From CAZVWV01 sp964631745 (GTDB taxonomy: Bacteria; Bdellovibrionota_C; UBA2361; JBGSMV01): a DNA stretch of 33,791 nt. A program made the translations under genes and the position numbers. The first letter of the stretch is position 1, and every line of letters begins with the position of its first letter. This document shows, piece after piece, positions 17,033-25,262 of the stretch. Under the pieces are notes generated by a model. It was given only the letters and a program-made list of their open reading frames with translations. It searched no databases and was not told the DNA's origin. The stretch covers positions 1 through 33,791 of the forward strand of contig CAZVWV010000024.1 in NCBI GenBank assembly GCA_964631745.1. Direction: 5' to 3'.

Positions 17033-17161
17033 ATGAATAAGATTTGGAGCAAGGTGAGTGAACGTGGCATTCAACTATTCAAGTTAATTTATTCCGATCT
17101 TGATGGACCGTCTGGGCTGTCGCAGAATGATCAAAGTTCCAGACCGAAGTTACACATTTAG
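17033..17161 (+). CDS. possible small ORF (42 codons) upstream of nifJ
   Basis: An ATG-TAG frame encodes MNKIWSKVSERGIQLFKLIY followed by a polar, serine- and glutamine-containing tail. A GAGG lies nine bases before the ATG, a slightly long spacing. The N-terminal half could form an amphipathic helix. There is no family match that I recognise, and a frame of this size can occur by chance. If transcribed with nifJ it would be a leader ORF ending 59 bp before the nifJ start. Confidence 0.2.
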   Translation: MNKIWSKVSERGIQLFKLIYSDLDGPSGLSQNDQSSRPKLHI

Positions 17162-17191
17162 ATCGTGCGTAATCTGGTCGTATAGAAACAT

Positions 17192-17219
17192 TACCTGGAA
17201 TAAACTACCTGGAAGACAC
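17192..17219 (+). repeat. 14-bp tandem duplication containing the nifJ ribosome-binding site
   Basis: Two abutting 14-bp units, 17192-17205 and 17206-17219, agree at 12 of 14 positions and share TACCTGGAA. The second copy supplies GGAAG, six bases ahead of the nifJ ATG at 17221, and the first supplies another GGAA 14 bp further upstream. The duplication thus creates a second potential Shine-Dalgarno core in the nifJ leader. Whether it alters translation is unknown. Confidence 0.75.
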
Positions 17220-17220
17220 A

Positions 17221-20200
17221 ATGCGAGAAAAAGTAATCATAGACGGTTGTGAAGCCGCCGCACACATAGCCTATCACCTCAGCGAGGTCATTGCGATTTA
17301 CCCTATCACGCCCTCTTCGAACATGGGTGAGCTAGCCGATGACTGGTCCGCGCACAATATTCCAAACTTGTGGGGCACGGTCCCGAGTGTGGCGGAGATG
17401 CAAAGTGAGGCGGGGGCTGCTGGCGCTGTGCACGGAGCGCTCCAGGCCGGAAGTCTTTCCACTACTTTCACGGCCTCGCAAGGGCTGCTGCTAATGATCC
17501 CCAACATGTTCAAGATCGCAGGCGAGCTTACGCCCACAGTCTTTCATGTTGCTGCCCGCTCAGTTGCCACGCATGCCTTATCGATCTTTGGCGATCATAG
17601 CGACGTTATGACATGCCGCAACACGGGCTGGGCTATGCTGTGCTCGGGGTCGGTGCAGGAGGTGATGGACCTAGCGCTTGTTGCCCATGCGGTTACATTA
17701 AAAGCCAGGCTCCCTTTTCTTCATTTTTTTGATGGGTTTCGCACATCACATGAGCTCCTAAAAGTTGAAAAACTTAGTGTGGAGGATATGCGGGCAATGA
17801 TTGATCCATCCCTTGTGATTCAGCATCGCGCGCGTGCTCTCACGCCGGAGAATCCAAGTATTCGCGGGACAGCGCAAAATCCGGATGTTTTTTTTCAGGC
17901 GCGCGAGGCCGCCAATAATTACTATTCAGAACTACCCGGGCTTGTGCAACAAAGTATGAATCAGTTGGCAAAGCTTACGGGCCGACAATATAGTCTCTTT
18001 GATTATGTTGGGCATCCGGAAGCCGACCGGGTGATTGTTATGATGGGGTCCGGCGCGGAGGCCGCTCATGAGACTGTGGACTATTTAAGCCAGCATACTA
18101 AAGAGAAGCTAGGTTTAGTAAAGGTTCGCTTGTTCAGGCCCTTCTCGGCTGAGGATTTACTGAGGAGCATCCCCAAGTCGGTGAAGAGTATTGCCGTGCT
18201 CGATAGAAGCAAGGAACCTGGCGCACTCGGCGAGCCACTCTATCAGGATGTAGTAACCGCCTTTATGGAAGATGAAGGCTGGCGGAATCAAGGCATGCCG
18301 AAGATTATCGGTGGGCGATACGGACTCTCTTCCAAGGAGTTCACTCCGGCCATGGTCAAAGCGGTTTACGCGGAGCTCTCCCGGACTAATCCCAAGCGCC
18401 ATTTTACAGTGGGGATTAAAGATGACGTTACAAATTTAAGTCTCGATTACGACAGCGATTTTTCGAGCGATAACGCTGAAGGCTTCCGTGGTATATTTAT
18501 CGGTCTCGGAGCAGATGGCACCGTGAGTGCCAATAAAAACTCCATCAAGATTATAGGAGAAGAAACGGAAAACTTTGCTCAGGGTTATTTTGTCTATGAC
18601 TCAAAAAAATCAGGTTCGGTGACACGTTCACATTTGCGTTTCGGGAAAGAGCCCATCCGCTCGACATACTTAATAAGCAACGCGAATTTTGTGGCCTGTC
18701 ATCAATTTAATTTTGTTGAGAAGCTTGATGTGTTAGAGAAGGCCGAGTCTGGGGCCACCTTTCTTTTGAATAGTCCTTACAGTAAGGAAGAGGTATGGGA
18801 CAAATTACCGCAAGATCTTCAAAGGCAGATAATATCAAAGCATATTAAGTTTTACATTATCGATGCCTACAAAGTTGCGCGTGACACAGGTATGGGCGGG
18901 CGCATTAATACCATTATGCAGACCTGTTTTTTTGCCATCTCCGGAATTCTGCCGCGCGAAGACGCCATCGCAAAGATTAAACAAAGCATAAAGAAGAGTT
19001 TTGGTAAACGCGGCGAAGACGTAGTGCTTAAGAATTTTGAGGCTGTTGACCACACACTTTCACATCTGTATCAAGTTAAAGTTCCCACGAGCGTCAGCAG
19101 CGCTTTCGCTATTCCGGCGACTGTTTCGGAAATGGCCCCGGCCTTTGTGCGAGAGGTGATCGGTGAGATTTTGGCGGATCGTGGAGATGCCCTGCCAGTC
19201 AGCTGTATGCCCATAGACGGGGTATTCCCGGTTGGCACGGCCAAGTGGGAGAAGCGTAACATAACTGATTCGATTCCAGCCTGGGATCCCAGCGTTTGCA
19301 CCCAGTGCGGCAAATGCGCCCTGGTTTGTCCTCACGCAGTTATTCAGATAGCCGTTTATCCGGAGAGCGCCGCTACTGATGCCCCCCCGACCTTTAAGAA
19401 ACATAGACCAGTGGGAGCACAATGGTCCAAAGATCTGCACTATACTATCCAGGTATCCCCCGAAGATTGTACAGGCTGTGAGCTGTGCGTGGAGGTATGT
19501 CCTGCCCGTAAGAAATCAAATCCTGCCGAGAAGGCCTTGCAGATGATTCCACAGCGGCCCGTGCGTGAGTTTGAGAAAGCTAATTGGGAGTTCTTTGAGA
19601 GGCTTCCCGTCTATGATCGCACTAAGTTAAAGTTAAACTCGGTGAGCGAAGTTCAGATGCTTGAGCCACTCTTTGAATTCTCCGGCGCCTGCTCAGGGTG
19701 TGGTGAAACACCTTACATTAAACTCGTGACACAGCTTTTTGGTGATCGCATGTTAGTGGCGAATGCCACCGGCTGTAGCTCGATATACGGCGGTAATTTA
19801 CCAACCACGCCTTGGACAAAGAACGCCGAGGGCAGGGGGCCAGCCTGGGCCAATTCGTTGTTCGAGGATAATGCCGAATTTGGCCTGGGGTTTAAGCTTG
19901 CGCTCGATACCAAGGAGGAGCAAGCCAAGGCTCTTCTGGCTCAGTCGCGAGAGATCATAGGAGCCGAGCTGGTTGATGCAATATTGGGTGCAGCGCAGCG
20001 TGATGAGAACGGGATAATTGCGCAGCGGGGACTTGTTGCAAAGCTTAAAGAGCGGGTAACGCAGATTGCGCTTCCCAGAGCAGCGGAGCTTTTAAGCTTG
20101 GCGGATTATCTTGTGCGAAAAAGCGTCTGGATTATCGGGGGCGACGGTTGGGGATACGATATCGGCTTTGGCGGACTAGACCACGTGCTGGCAAGCGGGA

Positions 20201-20790
20201 AGGACGTGAATATCCTATTGCTCGATACCGAAGTTTATTCAAACACAGGTGGCCAGATGTCAAAATCTACTCCTCTAGGAGCGGTTGCCAAATTCGCGGC
20301 TGCCGGTAAGGCCATTGGCAAGAAGGACCTGGGGCTGGTGGCTATGAGTTACGGTTCGGTTTATGTGGCCCAGGTCGCCTTCGGTGCCAACGAAAAGCAG
20401 ACTTTAAGAGCCATCATTGAAGCTGAACAGTACCAGGGCCCCTCGCTAATTATCGCATACAGCCACTGTATCGCTCACGGGTATAATTTGATAAACGGCC
20501 TTAAGCAGCAGAAATTGGCGGTGGATTCAGCGCATTGGCCTCTGTACAGATTTGATCCGCGCAATGCAGCCTCGGGCATAAATCCATTGATGCTCGATTC
20601 TAAGGATCCAAAGATTCCGCTGAAAGACTATATCTATAATGAGATGCGCTACAAAATGCTGACTAGCGTAGATCCAGAGCGTGCCAAAGTCTTAGAGCAA
20701 AGTGCCCAGGCGTTTGTCACCCGACGCTGGAGTAAATACAAAGAGATGGCTAAACCCACAGAAGTCGTAAAACCAAACGGAGAAAATTAG
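17221..20790 (+). CDS. nifJ: pyruvate:ferredoxin (flavodoxin) oxidoreductase, single-chain
   Basis: A 1189-residue protein, the full length of single-polypeptide PFOR/NifJ. It converts pyruvate and CoA to acetyl-CoA and CO2, reducing ferredoxin or flavodoxin. Domain order is as expected. The alpha pyrimidine-binding domain has YPITPSSNMGELADDW near residue 25-40. Next come the CoA-binding domain II (about 260-410) and the gamma domain with FVACHQFNFV. An inserted 2x[4Fe-4S] ferredoxin domain has Cys 693/696/699/703 and Cys 750/753/756/760. The C-terminal beta/TPP domain has Cys824/827 for the proximal cluster, ATGCSSIYGGN, GDGWGYDIG (974 on) and DTEVYSNTGGQMSKSTPLG. No domain is missing. It is followed after one base by a flavoprotein gene. 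Reduced ferredoxin made here could feed the complex I encoded on the opposite strand. Confidence 0.97.
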   Translation: MREKVIIDGCEAAAHIAYHLSEVIAIYPITPSSNMGELADDWSAHNIPNLWGTVPSVAEMQSEAGAAGAVHGALQAGSLSTTFTASQGLLLMIPNMFKIAGELTPTVFHVAARSVATHALSIFGDHSDVMTCRNTGWAMLCSGSVQEVMDLALVAHAVTLKARLPFLHFFDGFRTSHELLKVEKLSVEDMRAMIDPSLVIQHRARALTPENPSIRGTAQNPDVFFQAREAANNYYSELPGLVQQSMNQLAKLTGRQYSLFDYVGHPEADRVIVMMGSGAEAAHETVDYLSQHTKEKLGLVKVRLFRPFSAEDLLRSIPKSVKSIAVLDRSKEPGALGEPLYQDVVTAFMEDEGWRNQGMPKIIGGRYGLSSKEFTPAMVKAVYAELSRTNPKRHFTVGIKDDVTNLSLDYDSDFSSDNAEGFRGIFIGLGADGTVSANKNSIKIIGEETENFAQGYFVYDSKKSGSVTRSHLRFGKEPIRSTYLISNANFVACHQFNFVEKLDVLEKAESGATFLLNSPYSKEEVWDKLPQDLQRQIISKHIKFYIIDAYKVARDTGMGGRINTIMQTCFFAISGILPREDAIAKIKQSIKKSFGKRGEDVVLKNFEAVDHTLSHLYQVKVPTSVSSAFAIPATVSEMAPAFVREVIGEILADRGDALPVSCMPIDGVFPVGTAKWEKRNITDSIPAWDPSVCTQCGKCALVCPHAVIQIAVYPESAATDAPPTFKKHRPVGAQWSKDLHYTIQVSPEDCTGCELCVEVCPARKKSNPAEKALQMIPQRPVREFEKANWEFFERLPVYDRTKLKLNSVSEVQMLEPLFEFSGACSGCGETPYIKLVTQLFGDRMLVANATGCSSIYGGNLPTTPWTKNAEGRGPAWANSLFEDNAEFGLGFKLALDTKEEQAKALLAQSREIIGAELVDAILGAAQRDENGIIAQRGLVAKLKERVTQIALPRAAELLSLADYLVRKSVWIIGGDGWGYDIGFGGLDHVLASGKDVNILLLDTEVYSNTGGQMSKSTPLGAVAKFAAAGKAIGKKDLGLVAMSYGSVYVAQVAFGANEKQTLRAIIEAEQYQGPSLIIAYSHCIAHGYNLINGLKQQKLAVDSAHWPLYRFDPRNAASGINPLMLDSKDPKIPLKDYIYNEMRYKMLTSVDPERAKVLEQSAQAFVTRRWSKYKEMAKPTEVVKPNGEN

Positions 20791-20791
20791 C

Positions 20792-21784
20792 ATGGATATT
20801 GGTACCAATTACTTGGGGATGAAGCTGAAGAATCCGCTCGTGGTTTCCGCTTCGCCCTTAGCCAAAGATCTAGATAGCGCCAAGCGGCTTGAGGATGCCG
20901 GAGCCGCAGCCGTTGTGATGTACTCTCTCTTTGAAGAGCAGATTACCCACGATCAACATACTATTGACCATTTTCTTACTACGACTTCCCACAATTACGC
21001 CGAGGCGCTTTCATATTTCCCCGAGCCGCGTGAATACCCCAATGCCAATGGAGAGGAGTACCTTCTGCATATCAGCAAACTCAAAGCCGCCTTGGATATA
21101 CCGGTGATTGCGAGTTTGAACGGCGTCTCCTGCGGAGGCTGGATGAAATACGCCCGGCTTATGCAGGAAGCTGGCGCCGACGCCATTGAACTTAATATTT
21201 ATTATATGGCGACCTCGGTTGATCTCACGGCTACCGAGGTGGAGAATATGTATGTAGCAGATGTGGAGACCGTAAAAAAGTCGGTTAGTATACCTGTGGC
21301 TATTAAGTTGGGACCTTACTTTAGTGCCTTTGCCAATTTTGCTGCGCGTTTAGATAAGGCCGGAGCCGATGGCCTAGTTCTGTTCAACCGATTTTTGGGA
21401 GCGGATATCGATCTTGAGAAATTGGAAGTTGTGCCGCATTTGGAATTAAGCACCCAGTGGGAGATGCGTTTACCCCTGCGTTGGATCGCAGTGCTCTTTG
21501 GTAAAGTAAAGGCATCTTTGGCGGCCACCAGCGGAGCAAAATCTGCCGAAGACATCATTAAGTTTGCGATGGCCGGGGCGGACGTGACCATGCTGGCTTC
21601 GGTGCTTTTGGAAAAAGGCCCGAGCTATATCACCAAGATCTTAGCTGATATGCGGGCATGGCTCGAAAGAAATGAATATGACTCGCTGCATCAGTTAAAA
21701 GGAAGCATGAGTCATCGGTCAATAGCCGAGCCGGCTGCTTACGAGCGCGCTAATTATATGAAGGCGTTGCAGAGTTACCGCTAG
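20792..21784 (+). CDS. dihydroorotate dehydrogenase-like flavoprotein
   Basis: A 330-residue TIM-barrel protein of the dihydroorotate dehydrogenase superfamily. Visible FMN-barrel features are the N-terminal GMKLKNPLVVSASP, the lysine strand IPVAIKLGPYF, AGADGLVLFNRF and the C-terminal phosphate-binding region with MAGADVTMLASVLL. However, the NxSCPN segment that contacts orotate in true dihydroorotate dehydrogenases is replaced by NIYYMATSVDL, so pyrimidine synthesis is unlikely. It belongs to the paralogous group often annotated dihydroorotate dehydrogenase-like, whose substrate I do not know. It starts one base after the nifJ stop with GGAG in the end of nifJ as ribosome site, so it is co-translated and probably functionally tied to pyruvate oxidation or ferredoxin redox balance. 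The latter is inference. Confidence 0.85.
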   Translation: MDIGTNYLGMKLKNPLVVSASPLAKDLDSAKRLEDAGAAAVVMYSLFEEQITHDQHTIDHFLTTTSHNYAEALSYFPEPREYPNANGEEYLLHISKLKAALDIPVIASLNGVSCGGWMKYARLMQEAGADAIELNIYYMATSVDLTATEVENMYVADVETVKKSVSIPVAIKLGPYFSAFANFAARLDKAGADGLVLFNRFLGADIDLEKLEVVPHLELSTQWEMRLPLRWIAVLFGKVKASLAATSGAKSAEDIIKFAMAGADVTMLASVLLEKGPSYITKILADMRAWLERNEYDSLHQLKGSMSHRSIAEPAAYERANYMKALQSYR

Positions 21785-21806
21785 AGTGACGCTCAACTTA
21801 AGGGCT

Positions 21807-22460
21807 TTAGCCTTCGATGTGAGCGAGAATATCTTCAAGCGCGGTAACAATTACTGAAGCGCCGTCGAGGTAGCTATCATTTAGTGTGGTCCTAAGCGCG
21901 ATGCATTCCATCCCCGCAGCGCGCGCGCTTTGTATGCCCAGAGGGGCATTTTCAATAACCAAGCATTCTGTGGCAGGGATCTTAAGCAGACTGGCCGCGG
22001 TCAGATACGGCTCGGGACTGGGTTTCCCAACCTTAAAGTCATCACCGCTTAGCACGACAGTTAGAAGGGACTTTAGCTCGGCAAGGGCCGGGTGCGATAG
22101 TCGTTCGCGAGAGGCAGCCGAGGCCAAGGCCATAGGAAAGCCCCTGGCTTGGAGAGCTCGAAGGGTAGGGAGGGTGCTGGAGTAAAGCTTTGGGGTCAGG
22201 TTCTTCCGAGAATATTCCTCTCGCAGCTCAACTATAGCCGCGATGTCTAAAGCGTTAGCCTTTGCGATCTGAAGAAACTTCTCAGCAATGCGCGTAATTT
22301 TAAGGCCTTCCAGCGGGAAATAATCTTGGCGTGTTATCTCGACATGGAACTGTCTTAAGGCCCACTGCCATGCCAAAAAGTTATCTTCCGGCGTGTCGGC
22401 CAAGGTGCCGTCGTAATCAAAAATTATCCCACTAGGCTTAAATTTCTTGGTTAATTTCAT
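21807..22460 (-). CDS. HAD-superfamily phosphatase / phosphomutase-like hydrolase
   Basis: A 217-residue cytoplasmic protein of the beta-phosphoglucomutase-like HAD subfamily. The nucleophile motif is FDYDGTLADT with Asp15 and Asp17. Motif II is ALASAAS (Ser114), motif III is the lysine in VGKPSPEPY (Lys146), and motif IV is VIENAPLGIQSARAAGM with Glu170. A helical cap (about 25-90) lies between motifs I and II. The substrate cannot be told from sequence; sugar phosphates or phosphoglycolate are typical for relatives. It is convergent with the flavoprotein gene (22-bp gap) and divergent from the next gene, from which it is separated by only 36 bp. Confidence 0.85.
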   Translation of the reverse strand: MKLTKKFKPSGIIFDYDGTLADTPEDNFLAWQWALRQFHVEITRQDYFPLEGLKITRIAEKFLQIAKANALDIAAIVELREEYSRKNLTPKLYSSTLPTLRALQARGFPMALASAASRERLSHPALAELKSLLTVVLSGDDFKVGKPSPEPYLTAASLLKIPATECLVIENAPLGIQSARAAGMECIALRTTLNDSYLDGASVIVTALEDILAHIEG

Positions 22461-22496
22461 GGTTTGCCTGAGGCTGCTCGCACTTAACTAAAACTT

Positions 22497-23711
22497 ATGA
22501 TAAACCCAGCAGACATGGAAGAGGAACATCAAATCTCAAGCGAACCTAGAGCGGCCACTGAGACCCCGCATTGGATGCCCTTTGTGGAATGGCTCGCCAA
22601 AAATACGGATGCTTTAGAGTTTGAAAAGTCGTATCGGCTTATGTCTCGCGGACTGTTTGTAATACGGGAAAGCTCAGCCAAACTAATCGAGGATTTTAAA
22701 AAGTGGCAGGCTGCCGAGGGGCGCCCCATTGAGCGCAGCGAAGAAAAAGTGCGCAGGAAATTGCTTGGCGGGGAAGACCCTCCCGAGCTGATTTTGCGGG
22801 AGGGGAAAAACACACATTGGGGATACCTGATAGAATGTCGCCTGCCCAATCCACAAAATTATCGGCGGGCCTTTCATCTTGGTACTCCTGACTTTGCTGG
22901 TGATGACTTGCGAGCTAGCGATCCGATCTTCGGTCAATTGCAAAATATTAAGCTGGATGAGAGCGCGCGCGAGAAGGAATTAGTGTTCAAGCTTCCAAAG
23001 GGCGACCTGCGTCTGCCTTTTCACAAATTTAAGCTCTTTCAATCGCTGGCCCTGGGCTCCAAAAATATTATGGAGCTTTTTCCTAGGACTGAAAAAAATC
23101 TTGCGGAGGCGCTGCGTGCGCTCGATTATGTAATCCGTAAATTGCATAAGGTTGGCGCGCATGATGAGCCTTTGCGACCCCGCTTATTGCTACGCCTGAA
23201 AGAACGCGCTGATTGTCGAACAGCCGAGGGCTTCTATTTGTATTTCGATAGGTCCGGCCGCCTAGAATTCATGTTCCATTATTACGGAAGAAATTTCGCC
23301 GATTTCTTGCAGCATGAAATCAAGTCTTTAAGACGCGATCGCGATTGGCAAAGGCCTTTGGCGTTTGAGTTGGCGCACGAGCGCTCGCGCGATTTCGCGC
23401 AGTTGTCTGTAGGCGGTCAGCGCATGACGGTGCTTTGGGCGGCCTTTTCATCGTTTATCAAAGAGCTGGTAGATAATCCGCACTTGATAGAGAAGCAGCC
23501 CAGCCCCCGCAGCGTGCCCTGGTACCTTTCAAAATTTGACGCAGTTTGTACCCGTCTTGAGAAAATTGAGCGCGTCAAAGTCTCGGCCTACTTATCAGAT
23601 CGATACAAACACGGATACTGGTTTCTGGTAAACGAAGTCTGGCTGTGTGTCATCTCCAAAAAGGGCGTAATGGTGGACTGTATCGCGCGCACGGCTAAGC
23701 ACCGGCGTTAG
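22497..23711 (+). CDS. uncharacterised 404-residue soluble protein
   Basis: I do not recognise this protein. It has no signal peptide or membrane segment, is rich in Arg, Lys, Glu and aromatic residues, and looks like a folded cytoplasmic protein. An acidic N-terminal tail (about 25 residues) precedes HWMPFVEWLAKNTDAL. Notable later stretches are FHLGTPDFAGDD, GDLRLPFHKFKLFQSLALGS, FYLYFDRSGRLEFMFHYYG and, near the end, RYKHGYWFLVNEVWLCVISK. The tail is basic (AKHRR). The ribosome site in front of ATG 22497 is poor; an in-frame ATG at 22515 is an alternative. It is divergent from the HAD gene and its stop overlaps the stop of the dsbD gene by 4 bp on the opposite strand. Long open length and even codon content make a real gene likely. 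Confidence 0.75.
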   Translation: MINPADMEEEHQISSEPRAATETPHWMPFVEWLAKNTDALEFEKSYRLMSRGLFVIRESSAKLIEDFKKWQAAEGRPIERSEEKVRRKLLGGEDPPELILREGKNTHWGYLIECRLPNPQNYRRAFHLGTPDFAGDDLRASDPIFGQLQNIKLDESAREKELVFKLPKGDLRLPFHKFKLFQSLALGSKNIMELFPRTEKNLAEALRALDYVIRKLHKVGAHDEPLRPRLLLRLKERADCRTAEGFYLYFDRSGRLEFMFHYYGRNFADFLQHEIKSLRRDRDWQRPLAFELAHERSRDFAQLSVGGQRMTVLWAAFSSFIKELVDNPHLIEKQPSPRSVPWYLSKFDAVCTRLEKIERVKVSAYLSDRYKHGYWFLVNEVWLCVISKKGVMVDCIARTAKHRR

Positions 23712-24925
23712 CGCGGATTCCGAATCCCCTCAAGATGCTTCAAGAAAGCCTCAGGCGGCATGGCGCCGGTGATGCGGCTATCAGCTAGTTCATGCCCATC
23801 TGGCGCGAAGAACATTACACAGGGTAGCCCAAGCACATCATACTCTTTCTGAATGCGCTCGCTTTCGGCGTCGCCTTGGGTGAAATCAATTCTTGCTAGT
23901 ACCAGATCATTTAGGGTCGAGGTAACTTTGGGATCGCTAAACGTTTTTTGGTCGAGCTCCAGGCAGGCGGCGCACCAGTCTGCGTAGAGGTCGACCATTG
24001 TGTATCTGTTCTCTTTGGCGCCCAGGGCCAAAGCTTCGCGCATATTCGGAAGCCATTGTAAATCTGTTTGGAAGCGCGTGGGAGTGATTGAGGGGGAAAG
24101 TGTGAGCGCGAACAGCAGTGCGCTCAAAAACTTTAGTTTATGAAGATCAAATCGGTAGGCCACGTATGCAAGCGCGAGCAGGATTGTCCAGGCTATACTG
24201 AGAACTTTGGCTGATACTATATATATGCTCAAAAGGCTTTCGGGCACGAATGGCCACACTAACCTTATCGCCACTACCAGCAATGCCAGGGCAGTAAGAT
24301 ATTTTATAATGTTTAGCCAGCTACCGGCTTTGGGGAGTTTTTGTATCAAACCCGAGAAAGTTCCCAATAGTAAGAAGGGGAAGCCCAGGCCTAGCGAATA
24401 ACAAAATAATAGCAAGGCACCCCACTTGATACTGGCGCTTTTGGCGGCGATGCCCAGCACAATCACTAAAATCGGTCCCACGCAGGGCGCGGCCACGAGG
24501 CCGCTTACAGAGCCCATCATAAAAGCGCCAAGCACGCCTTTGCCACCGATTCGTGCGGCGAAATTTTGCAAGCGCGCGGCGGCCGAAAGCGGCACTAGAT
24601 CTAGGCTAAAGAGCGCTAAGATAAATAGAAAGATGGCGAGCAAGGAAGCGCACCAAGGGTTGCCTAAGATCGAACCGAAGAGAAAGCCGCTCAGAGCTGA
24701 AACAACCCCAAGCAGAGTGTAGGTTAGAGCAATTCCTAAAACGTAGGCGCACGAAAGCATGAAAGCCCTAGCGTAAGATTTTTGTGAGGTTGCGCCGAAA
24801 AGCGATAGTGTAATCGGTATTAAAGGATATACGCACGGTGTGAGAGCGGTAACTAGCCCGGTAAGACTGACTAGGATTATCTGCTGAGTCGGGGTCGATT
24901 CTAAAAAGTCACCAAAAGAAATCAT
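23708..24925 (-). CDS. dsbD: thiol:disulfide interchange protein, DsbD-type (CcdA core plus thioredoxin domain)
   Basis: A 405-residue inner-membrane protein that moves reducing power across the membrane to periplasmic thiols. The CcdA-like core spans about residues 15-270 with eight or so helices and the two redox cysteines in TPCVYP (Cys31) and APCVGP (Cys148). The C-terminal periplasmic thioredoxin domain has WCAAC (Cys318/Cys321) and a cis-Pro in GLPCVMFF. The separate N-terminal periplasmic domain of E. coli DsbD is absent, so it must pass electrons to another periplasmic partner directly, or resemble ScsB/CcdA variants. Its ATG overlaps the stop of the small upstream gene (ATGA). The 3' end overlaps the convergent gene's stop by 4 bp. 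Confidence 0.9.
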   Translation of the reverse strand: MISFGDFLESTPTQQIILVSLTGLVTALTPCVYPLIPITLSLFGATSQKSYARAFMLSCAYVLGIALTYTLLGVVSALSGFLFGSILGNPWCASLLAIFLFILALFSLDLVPLSAAARLQNFAARIGGKGVLGAFMMGSVSGLVAAPCVGPILVIVLGIAAKSASIKWGALLLFCYSLGLGFPFLLLGTFSGLIQKLPKAGSWLNIIKYLTALALLVVAIRLVWPFVPESLLSIYIVSAKVLSIAWTILLALAYVAYRFDLHKLKFLSALLFALTLSPSITPTRFQTDLQWLPNMREALALGAKENRYTMVDLYADWCAACLELDQKTFSDPKVTSTLNDLVLARIDFTQGDAESERIQKEYDVLGLPCVMFFAPDGHELADSRITGAMPPEAFLKHLEGIRNPR

Positions 24926-25185
24926 GCGCTATGTGAACTCTTGGGCGTTACGCGCAACCGACCTTGTTCGGTTAACTCCTGCAGCATGCGCTCGAGGTCT
25001 TCAAAGAGAAGTATGTCATCCTGATCAACAGAGTTTCTCTGAAAGCAGGCGAATATTAGAGCGCTGTAATCCCTCAAGGTTTTTCGCATGCGTGTTTGCA
25101 CAGCCAAGTCTTGAACTTCGCGTTCAACGAATTCAGACCAGTCTTTTAGGCGCTTCTGTTTTAATGCAAGTATTGAGATATCCAT
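24922..25185 (-). CDS. small helical protein of unknown function
   Basis: An 87-residue, highly charged, predicted all-helical protein (MDISILALKQKRLKDWSEF and onward, ending RVTPKSSHSA) with no membrane segment and no recognised domain. The ATG at 25185 is preceded by GGAG four bases upstream, so I prefer it to an in-frame TTG at 25257 that would add 24 residues and almost touch coaD. The stop overlaps the dsbD start by 4 bp, so it is co-translated with dsbD and lies at the head of that two-gene unit. Despite this, its soluble character gives no direct clue to a role in thiol transfer. Confidence 0.7.
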   Translation of the reverse strand: MDISILALKQKRLKDWSEFVEREVQDLAVQTRMRKTLRDYSALIFACFQRNSVDQDDILLFEDLERMLQELTEQGRLRVTPKSSHSA

Positions 25186-25262
25186 ATTACTCCACTGAAC
25201 AACTGACTCTATGCATCCTGTCACGAAAATGTTAAGTTGAATCTTCGCTTCTCGCAAGGTAT

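Larger units (their letters stand above)
16732..17220. other. 489-bp intergenic region between signalling cassette and nifJ
   Basis: This is the only gap over 300 bp and it lies between divergent genes, so promoters for both directions are expected here. I see no confident sigma-70 pair. Its left part holds two inverted repeats close to the regulator gene (16776-16788 and 16795-16823). Its middle is AT-rich with TTATAAAA at 16969-16976. Its right part holds a possible 42-codon frame (17033-17161) and a tandem duplication at the nifJ ribosome site. No tRNA or recognised riboswitch was found by eye. Confidence 0.6.

Noticed and set aside
20792..21784. Annotation as pyrimidine-biosynthesis dihydroorotate dehydrogenase (pyrD)
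   Set aside because: The orotate-contacting NxSCPN motif is absent and the gene is coupled to nifJ, so only a DHOD-like call is justified.
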